64,000 bases of DNA from Prolixibacteraceae bacterium (GTDB taxonomy: Bacteria; Bacteroidota; Bacteroidia; Bacteroidales; Prolixibacteraceae): the NCBI GenBank assembly GCA_030602265.1, contig JAUWAB010000003.1, forward strand, positions 81,054 through 145,053, written 5' to 3'. The position numbers and the translations under genes are program-made. Below the pieces are notes generated by a model. It was not told the DNA's origin and did no database searches. It saw only the letters and a program-made list of their open reading frames with translations. Below, one piece after another: positions 25,837-35,962 of this stretch. Positions within the stretch are counted from its first letter, which is position 1, and every line of letters starts with the position of its first letter.

Positions 25837-27078
25837 ATGGATTTGAAACGGGTAGTAGTTACCGGTTTAGGTGCAATAACTCCACTTGGCAACTCGGTAC
25901 AGGAGTATTGGGAAAACCTGGTAAAGGGAGTCAGTGGTGCCGGACCGATAACCAAATTTGATGCTCAGTATCATAAGACAAAATTCGCCTGTGAGGTAAA
26001 AAACTTCGATCCGGCAGTTTACCTGGACAAGAAGGAAGCCCGCAAACACGACACATATACTCAGTTTGCGTTTGGTGCGGCCATTCAGGCAATGGAGGAT
26101 TCGGGTATTGATATTGACAGTGTAGATAAAGACAGGGCCGGGGTAATCTGGGGTTCAGGAATTGGTGGCCTTCAGACTTTCTTTGAGGAAGTCCAGGCAT
26201 ATAAACCTGAAAGGCCGCAATTTACTCCCTTCTTTATTCCCAAAATGATCGCCAACATCGCCGGAGGTCTTTTATCCATCCGGTATGGTTTCAGGGGACC
26301 CAATTATACCACTGTTACTGCCTGTGCATCGGCATCTCATGCGATTATTGAGGCTTTTAACAAAATCAGGCTTGGAAAGGTCGATTTTATGATAACCGGC
26401 GGTTCAGAAGCCGGGGTCAACGAAGCAGCAATGGCCGGCTTTAATTCCATGAGGGCTATTTCAACCAGAAATGACGACCCATCTACGGCCTCACGGCCTT
26501 TCGACAAAGACCGTGATGGCTTTGTTATGGGTGAGGGAGCAGGTGCCCTTATCCTTGAAGACCTTGACCACGCACTCAGAAGAGGAGCCAAAATTTACGC
26601 CGAGGTTGTCGGTGGCGGCATGTCGGCCGACGCTTACCATATGACTGCCCCCGACCCCGACGGTCTGGGCGCCAGACTGGTCATGAAATGGGCGGTAGAA
26701 GATGCAGGACTCGACCTGACCGATATCGATTATGTCAACGTGCACGGCACCTCCACCCCACTGGGCGACATAGCCGAACCCAAGGCAATCCTTGGCCTTT
26801 TCGGTGAACATGCCTATAAAATGAATATCAGTGCAACCAAATCAATGACCGGGCACCTTTTGGGGGCTGCCGGCGCAGTCGAGGGCATCGCAACTATTCT
26901 TGCCCTGAAATATGGCATTATTCCACCTACTATAAACCATTTTACCGACGATCCGGAAATTGACAATCGCCTGGATTTCACATTTAATAAAGCAAAAGAA
27001 AGAGATATCAAAGTGGCTATAAGCAATACCTTCGGTTTTGGAGGCCACAATGCTACCATCGCATTCAAAAAATATTAA
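25837..27078 (+). CDS. fabF: 3-oxoacyl-ACP synthase II
   Basis: A 413-residue condensing enzyme that elongates acyl-ACP with malonyl-ACP. The Cys-His-His triad is seen as the nucleophile in VTACASASHA (about residue 163), His in NVHGTSTPLGD (about 304) and His in SMTGHLLGAAG (about 340). The C-terminus FGFGGHNATI is typical. Only six bases separate its stop from the rnc GTG start. Confidence 0.98.
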   Translation: MDLKRVVVTGLGAITPLGNSVQEYWENLVKGVSGAGPITKFDAQYHKTKFACEVKNFDPAVYLDKKEARKHDTYTQFAFGAAIQAMEDSGIDIDSVDKDRAGVIWGSGIGGLQTFFEEVQAYKPERPQFTPFFIPKMIANIAGGLLSIRYGFRGPNYTTVTACASASHAIIEAFNKIRLGKVDFMITGGSEAGVNEAAMAGFNSMRAISTRNDDPSTASRPFDKDRDGFVMGEGAGALILEDLDHALRRGAKIYAEVVGGGMSADAYHMTAPDPDGLGARLVMKWAVEDAGLDLTDIDYVNVHGTSTPLGDIAEPKAILGLFGEHAYKMNISATKSMTGHLLGAAGAVEGIATILALKYGIIPPTINHFTDDPEIDNRLDFTFNKAKERDIKVAISNTFGFGGHNATIAFKKY

Positions 27079-27084
27079 AAGCCC

Positions 27085-27822
27085 GTGGTCAGAAGTTTGG
27101 CACAAAAAATAAAACTCTTTTCCTCACCCCGGAAAGAGTTTTATTTGTTTTTAAAAAATTTGATCGGTTTCTATCCCGGCAAGCTATCCTTTTACGACAT
27201 TGCTTTTACCCACAGGTCTGCATCCAGGCTGGACACACAGGGAAATGTCGTAAACAATGAACGGCTTGAATACCTTGGAGATGCAATCCTTGGTGCTGTT
27301 ATTGCCGATTTTCTCTACAACAGATTCCCACAGGAAGATGAAGGATTTCTAACCAAAATGAGGTCCAAGCTGGTAAACCGGGCAATCCTTACCAACCTGA
27401 CCTATGAAATGGGACTGAACGTTTTTATCGACTCCAACGCCAACAACGCCATCGATAAAAGCCATATTTACGGGGATGTCCTTGAAGCCCTCATCGGGGC
27501 GATTTATCTGGACCGCGGATATGATGCTTCCCGCTATTTTATCATTAAACGGATTATCCCCCGCTACATTGATCTTTACGAACTGGAACAACTGGATACC
27601 AATTTTAAAAGTAAATTGATTGAATGGAGCCAGAAAAACAAAAAACAGGTGAAGTTCGAGACCCAGGAGGAATACCCAAACGGAAGCAAACAACCTAAAT
27701 TTGTAGCAATAGTAGAAATTGACGATAAAATACTCGGAAAAGGAACCGGAAGTTCAAAAAAAGAAGCACAGCAGAACGCAGCAAGGAACACCTTAGAGAA
27801 AATGGGTGTAGAATTACAATAG
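27085..27822 (+). CDS. rnc: Ribonuclease III
   Basis: A 245-residue double-strand-specific endoribonuclease for rRNA and mRNA processing. The RNase III signature NERLEYLGDAIL carries the metal-binding acidic residues (about 57-68), with the second acidic group in GDVLEALIGAIYLD (about 131). A double-stranded RNA-binding domain fills about 170-243 (GKGTGSSKKEAQQNAA). It starts with GTG, six bases after fabF, and has an extended basic N-terminus common in the phylum. Confidence 0.96.
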   Translation: MVRSLAQKIKLFSSPRKEFYLFLKNLIGFYPGKLSFYDIAFTHRSASRLDTQGNVVNNERLEYLGDAILGAVIADFLYNRFPQEDEGFLTKMRSKLVNRAILTNLTYEMGLNVFIDSNANNAIDKSHIYGDVLEALIGAIYLDRGYDASRYFIIKRIIPRYIDLYELEQLDTNFKSKLIEWSQKNKKQVKFETQEEYPNGSKQPKFVAIVEIDDKILGKGTGSSKKEAQQNAARNTLEKMGVELQ

Positions 27823-27885
27823 TACCTTCCATCCTTCCATGCGATGAATAGGGTTTGAAGAAGCGTTTCCAAAGATTTGACCCTT

Positions 27886-28791
27886 ATGTATTACACTATG
27901 AATAAATCGTCTGCCACACTGAAAGACAAGTATATTAAAGTGGAAGGGTGGTCCTCCATTCTGTTGAATTCACTTTTGTTTATACTGAAATACTGGGCCG
28001 GAGTGGCGACAGGATCCATGGCTCTTATCGCTGATGCCTGGCACACCCTGTCAGACTCGGTTTCCTCTGTAATTGTACTGATTGGCGGTACCATCTCCCG
28101 AAAACCCGCCGACCATGACCACCCTTTCGGCCATGGACGGGTAGAACATATAACGGCCATAATAATTGGTGTTTTGCTTGCCATCATTGCATTCGACTTT
28201 ATGGTTGGTGCCGTTGCGAAATTCGGAACCCGGGAGGCAACCGTATACGGCACCATCGCATGGGTGGTTACCATTATTTCTGTCTTTGTCAAGGAAGCTA
28301 TGGCTCAGTTTGCCTTCTTAGCAGCACGGAAAACCGGGTCAAATATCCTGTCTGCAGATGCCTGGCATCACCGTACCGATGCATTATCCTCCCTGCTTAT
28401 ATTAGCCGGACTATTCGTAGGGAAATATTTCTGGTGGACCGATGCCGTACTGACCTTTCTGGTTGCCCTGATGATCGGATATGCCAGTTACGACATCCTT
28501 AAAAAGGAGATCCATGCTCTGATGGGGGAACAACCATCCGAAGAACTATTAGACCGGATTATTCAGACAGCACAGGGCTCATCCCAGATCCAGCTTCACC
28601 TTCACCACATACATATCCACTCCTATGGAGACCATACCGAATTAAGCTGCCATATCAAACTGCCTCCAGAAATGACCCTTGTTGAGGCACACGAAATCTG
28701 CACACGGGTAGAAAAAGACATATTGGAGAAATTCGGATTTATCACTACAGTCCATCCTGAGCCGTTACCTGGCCCTGTTCCGCTGAAGTGA
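27886..28791 (+). CDS. Cation diffusion facilitator (metal efflux) protein
   Basis: A protein of about 301 residues with six membrane helices and a C-terminal cytosolic ferredoxin-like domain. Metal-site motifs are DAWHTLSDS in helix 2 and DAWHHRTDA in helix 5, i.e. a His-Asp type site usual for zinc; HDHPFGHGR follows helix 2. Helix-2 and C-terminal domains place it in the CDF family. Start codons at 27886 and 27898 are both possible. It follows rnc by 63 bases, and its 3' end overlaps the convergent M23 peptidase gene by 47 bases. Confidence 0.92.
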   Translation: MYYTMNKSSATLKDKYIKVEGWSSILLNSLLFILKYWAGVATGSMALIADAWHTLSDSVSSVIVLIGGTISRKPADHDHPFGHGRVEHITAIIIGVLLAIIAFDFMVGAVAKFGTREATVYGTIAWVVTIISVFVKEAMAQFAFLAARKTGSNILSADAWHHRTDALSSLLILAGLFVGKYFWWTDAVLTFLVALMIGYASYDILKKEIHALMGEQPSEELLDRIIQTAQGSSQIQLHLHHIHIHSYGDHTELSCHIKLPPEMTLVEAHEICTRVEKDILEKFGFITTVHPEPLPGPVPLK

Positions 28792-30031
28792 GGTGCCCGT
28801 CCCACATGATCAGCTGCAAATCCCGGCTCAGTGAATCCCTTAAAGCAGCAAATCCTACAAAATTGTCGGGCTTAACCGGTTCGGAAGGCGGAGCCTCCAT
28901 TCTGAGCGGATCAATCGGGGAACCATTCATGTAAACCCTGAAATCAAGATGGGGACCGGTTGACAAACCGGTCGATCCAACATAACCGATTACCTGTCCC
29001 TGGGTTACCCTTGAGCCTTTATTTACTCCCGGCCCAAATCCCCTGAGATGCATATACACGGTGGTGTAAACAGAATTATGTTTTATCCTGACAAAATTTC
29101 CGGCTCCTCCTGCCTGGTACCCACGTTCCTGAACAATGCCGTCACCAATGGTTAAAACCGGCGTTCCGGCAGGAGCAGCATAATCAACTCCGTGATGTGG
29201 CCTGCGTATCTTCAGAATTGGATGCATCCTTCCGTGTGAAAAATGGGAGCTGACACGTGCCGCATATTTTAGCGGCGACTTCAGGAAAGCCTTGCGGAGA
29301 CTTTGTCCCTCCCGGTCGAAATACTCGAACCTGTCGTCCTGATAGAACCGGTAAGCACTATATACCTTGTTCATATGTTCAAACTCCACGGCGTGTACCG
29401 GACCGACTCCAACCGAGACACCATCGACGAACTGCTCTTCATACATCACCCTGAAACGGTCGCCCTTCTGTATTCCAAAAAAATCAATAGTCCAGGCAAA
29501 TATCTCCGACAATTCAACGGCAAGAATGGGACTAAGTCCGTTTTGAACCAATGCGTTCCACAATGAGGAGTTAATCACCCCCCAGGCGGTTTTCTGAACC
29601 ACCTCAACTTCACGCTGACCCGTAAAACTGTTCAGACTGTCGGTAAGACTGAAAATAACATAATCAATCCTGTTATTCTCATAAACCAGAAACCGCGCAG
29701 TCCGGGCAGAATCCAAACTTTGAAAAATATAGAAATTATTGCCGCTCCTGATTCTCCTGACATCAAATACCTCTGCAGAATTCCTGGCCAGCTTGTCAAC
29801 ATCCGCCATACTTACACCAAATCCGGTCAATAAGTCCCCCAGATTCTGGTTGGGTTTAATTTTCCCTTCCACAACATGAAAAGAATCGACGGGTAAACCA
29901 AACCTTAATTCAGGAAGCGGTGCCTCGGTAATCTCTTCAAAATCATCATATATCCGGTTATTCAGATAATACAGGGATAACACCCCCAAAACTGCCAGAA
30001 ACAGAATAATCTCAGCCCAATATTTTCTCAT
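28745..30031 (-). CDS. M23 (LytM-like) peptidoglycan peptidase with variant metal motif
   Basis: A 428-residue, membrane-anchored cell-wall peptidase with a helix at 8-24, a LysM/OapA-like middle part (about 50-250) and a C-terminal M23 domain (about 265-375). His280 and Asp283 (HHGVD) are the expected zinc ligands and His328 (YMHL) fits the catalytic site. The final motif is His361-Leu-Asp363 (GPHLDFR) where the usual HxH would have His. The change is seen in some related proteins and may still bind zinc, or may reduce activity. It lies one base after yitT in a leuS-yitT-peptidase string. Confidence 0.88.
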   Translation of the reverse strand: MRKYWAEIILFLAVLGVLSLYYLNNRIYDDFEEITEAPLPELRFGLPVDSFHVVEGKIKPNQNLGDLLTGFGVSMADVDKLARNSAEVFDVRRIRSGNNFYIFQSLDSARTARFLVYENNRIDYVIFSLTDSLNSFTGQREVEVVQKTAWGVINSSLWNALVQNGLSPILAVELSEIFAWTIDFFGIQKGDRFRVMYEEQFVDGVSVGVGPVHAVEFEHMNKVYSAYRFYQDDRFEYFDREGQSLRKAFLKSPLKYAARVSSHFSHGRMHPILKIRRPHHGVDYAAPAGTPVLTIGDGIVQERGYQAGGAGNFVRIKHNSVYTTVYMHLRGFGPGVNKGSRVTQGQVIGYVGSTGLSTGPHLDFRVYMNGSPIDPLRMEAPPSEPVKPDNFVGFAALRDSLSRDLQLIMWDGHLTSAEQGQVTAQDGL

Positions 30032-30032
30032 C

Positions 30033-30899
30033 CTATAATTTCAACTTGTCAAAACCTTGTCCGTAAACGCCCATTACACTTCCCATGGAAATAAATGCAT
30101 CCGGATCGATTTCCTTGATTTTCCTGAAAATAGCACCGGTTTCACGTTTACGTACGACAGAAATAACGACTTTCACATTCTCTTTAGTATACCAGCCAGT
30201 CCCATCTATAACGGTTACCCCGCGATATCTCTGCTGATTTATAAAATCGGCTATCTCATCGTATTTCCTCGAGAATATGAACATCTGGGCCGACCGGTTT
30301 GCCCCGCTAAGCACAGCATCAAGGGCATAGGAAACCACCCCCATGGTTACATATCCGTAAACCATTTTGTCGACCGACTTCAGTACCAGAAAGGAAGAGG
30401 CGATAATGATGACATCGCAGTACATGATCACCCTGCCGGGACTGATATTGCGGTATTTCACCACAATAGCCGCGATAATGTCTGTACCTCCGGTGCTGCC
30501 CCCTTTTGAAAAAACTATTCCCAGACCAACCCCGGACAAAATTCCTCCCAAAACGGCTGAAAGGAAAGTATCGTCGACAAGGGGCTCACTGATCATTTTC
30601 TGGGTAAAGGTAAGGACCAGTGATACCACGATCATGCTGTATATGGTTTTGATCCCGAAGCTGGCACCCAGTACCCTGATGGCCACTGCAACCAGTATGA
30701 TATTCACCAGAAAATAAGTTACCCCTACCGGAATTCCCGTAGCATAGAACAAGACTGCACCAATACCGCTGACCCCTCCCCCTGTGATTTGCGCAGGAAT
30801 AATGAAAAGGGTCCATGCCAGCGAAAACATCACCAAACCAATGGTAATGGCGAAATAATCCTCAAAGTTGATCAGTTGCTGTCTTAGTTTCTCCTTCAT
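30033..30899 (-). CDS. YitT family membrane protein
   Basis: A 288-residue integral membrane protein with five to six helices (DUF161 repeats: GGGVSGIGAVLFY, GGSTGGTDIIA) followed by a cytosolic DUF2179 domain (about 205-285). The two glycine-rich blocks are the inverted membrane repeat typical of the family. Function is unproven; transport has been proposed for relatives. It is 15 bases downstream of leuS and one base upstream of the M23 peptidase. Confidence 0.9.
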   Translation of the reverse strand: MKEKLRQQLINFEDYFAITIGLVMFSLAWTLFIIPAQITGGGVSGIGAVLFYATGIPVGVTYFLVNIILVAVAIRVLGASFGIKTIYSMIVVSLVLTFTQKMISEPLVDDTFLSAVLGGILSGVGLGIVFSKGGSTGGTDIIAAIVVKYRNISPGRVIMYCDVIIIASSFLVLKSVDKMVYGYVTMGVVSYALDAVLSGANRSAQMFIFSRKYDEIADFINQQRYRGVTVIDGTGWYTKENVKVVISVVRKRETGAIFRKIKEIDPDAFISMGSVMGVYGQGFDKLKL

Positions 30900-30914
30900 G
30901 ACCTGATTCCGGTT

Positions 30915-33563
30915 TTACACCACAACATTGATTATCTTGCCGGGTACAACAATAATCTTCCTGGGATTTCTGCTTTCAAGATATCGGGCAGACTTTTCAT
31001 ACTGAAGGACGGCAGCCTCTATTTCCTTCACCGGCATATCAACAGGCAGTTCCATTTTGAAGCGCATTTTTCCGTTAAAAGAGACCGGGTACTCAAATGT
31101 ATCCTCGACCAGGAGCTTCTCGTCGGCTTCAGGCCATGGCTCATAGGCAAGGGTCTCGTTCCCGCCGTACAACTGCCAGAGTTCCTCACCCAGATGAGGG
31201 GCAAACGGCGACAGCACCTTTGCGAAAGTCCGGGCGGTTTCAATGGTCACCCTGCCCTTCTTCAGGGCCAGGTTATTGAATACCATCAAGAAACTTATCG
31301 CGGTATTGAATTTCAGATTATCGATATCGGACGTAACCTTCCGGATGGTTTGGTGCAATGGTTTCAGTATCTCAGGATCCTCCTCACCTTCTGTAATATT
31401 GGACAGGTCGGTGAAAAACCGGTTGACCCTGTTCAGGAAATTGTAAACTCCCTTCACACCACTGTCGGCCCAAGGTTTGCGTTCATCCAACGGCCCCATG
31501 AACATCTCGTATAAACGCAGGGAATCGGCACCGTATTTATGGACTACATCGTCGGGATTAACCACGTTTTTCAGTGATTTGGACATTTTGGCCACGATCT
31601 GGTTCAGCTCCTCCCCAGTTTCAGTATGATAGAACTTGCCTTCTTTCTCCTCAACCAGGTCGGAACTGACTTTTGCTCCGGTGGCTGTCTCATAGGCAAA
31701 TGCCAGGATCATTCCCTGATTGTATAGTTTTGTGAAGGGTTCCGGGGTGGAAACTACGCCCAGATCATATAGTACTTTATGCCAGAACCGGCTGTATAGC
31801 AGGTGCAGGACAGCATGTTCCGCACCTCCCACATAGAGGTCAACGGGCATCCAGTACTGCTCAAGCTTCTTGTCAAATATCTCTTTGTTGTTGTGAGGAT
31901 CAATATATCTCAAATAATACCAGCAAGAACCGGCCCACTGGGGCATGGTGTTGGTTTCCCGTCTGCCCTTGCGCCCGTCGGGACCTGTAACATAAAGCCA
32001 CTCCCGGGCATTGGACAAGGGAGATTCTCCGCCTTCACCCGGCTCATATTTTTCCATGTCCGGCAACTCGACAGGGAGGTTTTCATCCAGCGACACACTC
32101 CCATCCTCCCAGTGGATTACCGGGAACGGTTCGCCCCAGTAACGCTGCCTGCTGAACAGCCAGTCACGGATCTTAAAGTTGACTGTTGCCCTGCCGATCC
32201 CTTGTTTTTCAAGCCATTCAATGGTGGCGGCAATTCCATCCGCTTTGTTCAGACCATTGATATTTAGCCCGGTTACCGGATTGGAAGAGTTTATATAGTT
32301 TCCGTCCTCTGTCCAGCAGGCTTTACCCTGCAGGACGAGTTCGCGCAGTTCTTCGCCGGCACCGACAGGATCGAGTATGCAATTAACCGGTAATCCGAAC
32401 TTACCGGCAAATTCAAAGTCGCGGGTGTCATGTGCAGGTACTGCCATGATGGCTCCCGTTCCATAACCCATAAGCACATAGTCGGCAACCCATATTGGGA
32501 TGGGCTTTCCGGTTACCGGATTGATGGCATTCCGTCCGGTAAACACACCCGTTTTCTCCTTGGCCAGCTCAGTCCGGTCGAGATCCGACTTTAATGAGGC
32601 CGCTTTTATATAATCCCTGACCTTCTCCAGGTGTTCCGGGGCAACTATAGTTTCTGCAAGGGGATGCTCCGGGGAGATCACCATATACGTGGCCCCGAAA
32701 AGCGTATCCGGCCGGGTGGTATATACTTTGAGTTTCAGATCAGAACCCTCGATGGCAAAATCGACCTCAGCTCCGGATGACTTGCCTATCCAGTTGCGCT
32801 GCATGTCTTTAACCCCTTCAGGCCAGTCAAGCTCATCAAGCCCTTCGAGCAGCCGCTCTGCATAATGCGGAATTCTAAGCAACCATTGTTTCAGATTCTT
32901 CCTGATAACCTGATGACCGCACTTCTCATGAGAGCCGTCGGTGAGCACCTCTTCATTAGCACAAACAGTGCGACAGGAATCACACCACCAGACCTGTGCA
33001 TTATCGTAATAAGCCAGTCTCTTTCCGGCGATATAGGCATTTACAGCTTCATCACCGAGAGCAGAAACCGAAGCCGGTACCGGAAGTTCAGAAACGGGTC
33101 TGCCCTTTTTGAGCTCAGGATCGAACCAGGTATTGTAAAGCTGCAGAAATATCCATTGCGTCCATCTGAAATATCCGGGATCGGTGGTATTGATTTCCCT
33201 GTCCCAGTCATAACTGAGACCCAGTGACTTGATCTGCCTCCTGAAGGTATCGCAATTCTTCAGTGTGGTAATTGCCGGATGAGTTCCGGTCTGCATGGCA
33301 TACTGTTCGGCAGGAAGACCAAAAGCATCCCATCCCATCGGATGCAAAACGTTAAATCCCTTCATCCGCTTGTAACGGCTGATGATATCGGTGGCGGTAT
33401 AACCCTCCGGATGCCCCACATGTAAACCGGCACCCGATGGGTAAGGGAACATATCAAGGATGTAATATTTGGGTTTGGAGAAATCATTCAGTGTACGGAA
33501 GGTTTTATTTATCTCCCAGTACTGTTGCCATTTCGGCTCTATCTCCCAGAACTTGTAGTCCAT
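30915..33563 (-). CDS. leuS: Leucyl-tRNA synthetase
   Basis: An 882-residue class I synthetase. The HIGH motif is HVGH (in [16 protein letters not shown]), the KMSKS motif is intact (AKMSKSLKN), and the CP1 editing domain has the threonine-rich [13 protein letters not shown] and a conserved Asp in [10 protein letters not shown]. An inserted Cys-rich segment (WWCDSC, HEKCGH) fits the zinc domain. C-terminal anticodon-binding domains are complete. It begins an operon with yitT and the M23 peptidase. Confidence 0.98.
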   Translation of the reverse strand: MDYKFWEIEPKWQQYWEINKTFRTLNDFSKPKYYILDMFPYPSGAGLHVGHPEGYTATDIISRYKRMKGFNVLHPMGWDAFGLPAEQYAMQTGTHPAITTLKNCDTFRRQIKSLGLSYDWDREINTTDPGYFRWTQWIFLQLYNTWFDPELKKGRPVSELPVPASVSALGDEAVNAYIAGKRLAYYDNAQVWWCDSCRTVCANEEVLTDGSHEKCGHQVIRKNLKQWLLRIPHYAERLLEGLDELDWPEGVKDMQRNWIGKSSGAEVDFAIEGSDLKLKVYTTRPDTLFGATYMVISPEHPLAETIVAPEHLEKVRDYIKAASLKSDLDRTELAKEKTGVFTGRNAINPVTGKPIPIWVADYVLMGYGTGAIMAVPAHDTRDFEFAGKFGLPVNCILDPVGAGEELRELVLQGKACWTEDGNYINSSNPVTGLNINGLNKADGIAATIEWLEKQGIGRATVNFKIRDWLFSRQRYWGEPFPVIHWEDGSVSLDENLPVELPDMEKYEPGEGGESPLSNAREWLYVTGPDGRKGRRETNTMPQWAGSCWYYLRYIDPHNNKEIFDKKLEQYWMPVDLYVGGAEHAVLHLLYSRFWHKVLYDLGVVSTPEPFTKLYNQGMILAFAYETATGAKVSSDLVEEKEGKFYHTETGEELNQIVAKMSKSLKNVVNPDDVVHKYGADSLRLYEMFMGPLDERKPWADSGVKGVYNFLNRVNRFFTDLSNITEGEEDPEILKPLHQTIRKVTSDIDNLKFNTAISFLMVFNNLALKKGRVTIETARTFAKVLSPFAPHLGEELWQLYGGNETLAYEPWPEADEKLLVEDTFEYPVSFNGKMRFKMELPVDMPVKEIEAAVLQYEKSARYLESRNPRKIIVVPGKIINVVV

Positions 33564-33681
33564 ATTGCTTGCAGAATTACTTAGTAAAAAAAATGAGCTG
33601 CAAAGTTAGAAAAATGTTTATCAGCAGGGCATATACGATCGATTATTCCCTCCATTTAAGACATCTTTAACAACCGGGCGC

Positions 33682-33709
33682 AAAAAAAAAGCGCTTTTGC
33701 AAGCGCTTT
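33682..33709 (-). terminator. Intrinsic terminator after DUF4332 gene
   Basis: AAAGCGCTT (33688-33696) and AAGCGCTTT (33701-33709) form a 9-pair stem with a TTGC loop. On the minus strand a run of T follows (33690-33682). It lies 23 bases past the DUF4332 stop and separates it from leuS. Confidence 0.88.
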
Positions 33710-33731
33710 GTATTCAAATAATTAACAGATG

Positions 33732-34139
33732 TCAATACGTAACCACAGGCGGAAGGTTTTTTGCCTGATCAACAAATTTCTGAACAACCTTTAATGCAGG
33801 TACCGCACGCGTAATTTTTTTCTCTGCCTGAACCTCAACCAGTTTCGCATAAAGATTTTCCGGATTACGGTTCCTGAGTTCCTTAACGGTGTCAACTCCC
33901 GCTGCTTCAAGCAATTCGGCAAATTGCGGACCAACTCCCTTGATACGGAACAGGTCTGCCATATTTACCCATTCCAAAATTTTTCCTTCATCAATTCCGG
34001 ACGCATCAGCTATTGCCTTCCTGCCTGCACGGCTTGCCCCTTTTTCAAGCAATCCCTCAACAGACTTAATTTCTGCAGCCAACAACTTCTGGGAAAAAAC
34101 CGGGCCAATTCCTTCAATTTGATCAATTCTTTTTGCCAT
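33732..34139 (-). CDS. DUF4332-type helix-hairpin-helix protein
   Basis: A 135-residue protein made of tandem helix-hairpin-helix motifs: IEGIGPVFSQKLLAAEI near the start and IKGVGPQFAELLEAAGV in the middle. This matches the DUF4332 pattern, whose helix-hairpin-helix units usually bind DNA without sequence specificity. It has its own terminator and a separate divergent gap from the HerA-like ATPase. No enzymatic motif is present; a DNA-binding accessory is the natural guess. Confidence 0.82.
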   Translation of the reverse strand: MAKRIDQIEGIGPVFSQKLLAAEIKSVEGLLEKGASRAGRKAIADASGIDEGKILEWVNMADLFRIKGVGPQFAELLEAAGVDTVKELRNRNPENLYAKLVEVQAEKKITRAVPALKVVQKFVDQAKNLPPVVTY

Positions 34140-34281
34140 GACAGTAATTTTAATTATTAGTAAAAGTAAGTGACTTATATGCCTCTAATTTACAAAGATT
34201 CCTACAAATGCTAATAATTATTCTGATAATCTTTTTAATTTAATTATCTGTAATCATCTGATAAAAAAATGCTAAAAGGAT

Positions 34282-34289
34282 TAAATTTG
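34282..34289 (+). promoter_or_regulatory. Candidate -7 box TAAATTTG for the HerA-like ATPase
   Basis: Exact TAnnTTTG, 25 bases before the ATG at 34315. No clear -33 element. Confidence 0.5.
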
Positions 34290-34314
34290 TACCAATTGAT
34301 TAAATTTTACGGAT

Positions 34315-35901
34315 ATGACAGCAATAAAAGAGAAATTCATTGAAACCATTAAAAGCAGCTATACCTTCAAAGGAAATTCCATTTTGCTGGGTTCTGCCGT
34401 TTTGGGGGATGACCAGGATACGGGATGCCAGATCAGGATACCACTAAAAACCATGAACCGGCACGGACTGATCGCCGGAGCCACAGGTACAGGTAAAACC
34501 AAAACCCTCCAGGTAATTGCCGAAGAACTATCCCTGGCCGGCGTTCCCACCCTGGTTATGGATATCAAGGGTGACCTGAGCGGAATTGCAGCCTCCGGAA
34601 GCATGAATCCCATCATTGAAAAACGTTCTGCTGTCATAGGAATGGATTGGAAAGCAACAGCCTTTCCATCTGAACTGATGACCATTTCCAATGAACATGG
34701 CGTCAGGCTGAAAGCAACGGTTTCAGAATTCGGACCTATGCTGCTCGCAAAAATTCTCGACCTTAATGATAATCAGACAGGTGTATTGTCAATGATATTC
34801 AAATATTGCGACGACAAAGGGCTACCACTGCTCGACATTCAGGACCTTAAAACCGTTATCCGGTATATCCAGGAAGACGGGAAGGCCGATTTCCTGAAAG
34901 ACTACGGATATTTCCAGACGGCCTCAGCCGGGACAATCCTCAGAAACATAACCAGCCTCGAACAACAGGGGGCAAATTTATTTTTTGGTGAACCATCGTT
35001 CGACATTTTCGATCTCATGAAAACCGACGAAAATGGCCTTGGCAAGGTAAACATTCTCAGAGTAGTTGATATCCAGAGCAATACTGCCATTTTTTCGACA
35101 TTTATGCTTTGCCTTCTTGCTGAAATTTTTCAGAAAATGCCTGAAAGGGGAGATGCTGAGCAACCGGAACTGATTATCTTCTTCGATGAAGCCCACCTGA
35201 TTTTCAGGAATGCATCCAAAACCCTTATGGACCAGTTCGAAACCACTATTAAGCTGATCCGCTCAAAGGGTGTGGGCATTTTCCTGGTCACCCAGTCGCC
35301 CGATGATATTCCTGCCAGTATTTTAGGGCAGCTTGGACTGAAAGTCCAGCATTCTTTAAGGGCATTTACCGCAAAAGACAGAAAAGCCATCAAGGCTGCA
35401 GCAGAAAACTATCCGCTGTCTGACTTCTACAAAGCCGACGAACTGATTACCATGATGGGTACTGGCGAAGCCATGGTTACGGCACTGGATGAAAAGGGCC
35501 GACCGACTCAGCTGGTGCACACACTTATCCGTCCGCCTTTATCCAGAATGGATATTCTTTCGGACGGGGAAATCGGTAATCTGATCAACACTTCCCGGCT
35601 GGTCAGAAAATACAACAAAGACATTGACCGGGAAAGCGCACACGAAATGCTGATGGAAAGAATTGAAGAGCAGCAGGAGGAAATTGCCCGGCAGGAGAGC
35701 GCAAAGGCCAGCCGTAAACAGGCACCTGCCACCCGGACTGCCAGACAAACAGGCATGTTCGAGAAAATTATGAAGAGCCCGGTAACCAATACCATTGCCA
35801 GGGAAGTAACCAGAGGACTGCTTGGAGTACTGGGTTTGAAGGCTGCAGGATCAATTGCCCGCTCTGCGACGACCAGGAAAACCACCACAAGAAAAAGATA
35901 G
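34315..35901 (+). CDS. HerA-like ATPase, DUF853 (YjgR) family
   Basis: A 528-residue P-loop ATPase of the HerA/FtsK group. Walker A is GATGTGKT (residues 55-62), preceded by a short N-terminal beta segment. Walker B and the DEAH-like block (LIIFFDEAHLIF) are near residue 290, and a sensor-like LVTQSPDDIP follows. The tail is basic and Gln/Arg-rich. This is the DUF853/YjgR architecture, not conjugative VirB4. Biological role is unsettled. It ends before a strong bidirectional terminator. Confidence 0.88.
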   Translation: MTAIKEKFIETIKSSYTFKGNSILLGSAVLGDDQDTGCQIRIPLKTMNRHGLIAGATGTGKTKTLQVIAEELSLAGVPTLVMDIKGDLSGIAASGSMNPIIEKRSAVIGMDWKATAFPSELMTISNEHGVRLKATVSEFGPMLLAKILDLNDNQTGVLSMIFKYCDDKGLPLLDIQDLKTVIRYIQEDGKADFLKDYGYFQTASAGTILRNITSLEQQGANLFFGEPSFDIFDLMKTDENGLGKVNILRVVDIQSNTAIFSTFMLCLLAEIFQKMPERGDAEQPELIIFFDEAHLIFRNASKTLMDQFETTIKLIRSKGVGIFLVTQSPDDIPASILGQLGLKVQHSLRAFTAKDRKAIKAAAENYPLSDFYKADELITMMGTGEAMVTALDEKGRPTQLVHTLIRPPLSRMDILSDGEIGNLINTSRLVRKYNKDIDRESAHEMLMERIEEQQEEIARQESAKASRKQAPATRTARQTGMFEKIMKSPVTNTIAREVTRGLLGVLGLKAAGSIARSATTRKTTTRKR

Positions 35902-35911
35902 TGCCGGATAC

Positions 35912-35947
35912 AAACAAAAAATGCTGCAGCAGCAGCATTTTTTGTTT
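35912..35947. terminator. Bidirectional intrinsic terminator
   Basis: AAACAAAAAATGCTGC (35912-35927) and its exact complement (35932-35947) form a 16-base inverted repeat with a 4-base loop, GC-rich at the tip and A/T at the base, so it works for the ATPase gene on one side and the T9SS protein gene on the other. Confidence 0.9.
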
Positions 35948-35962
35948 ACCCTATATTATTTT

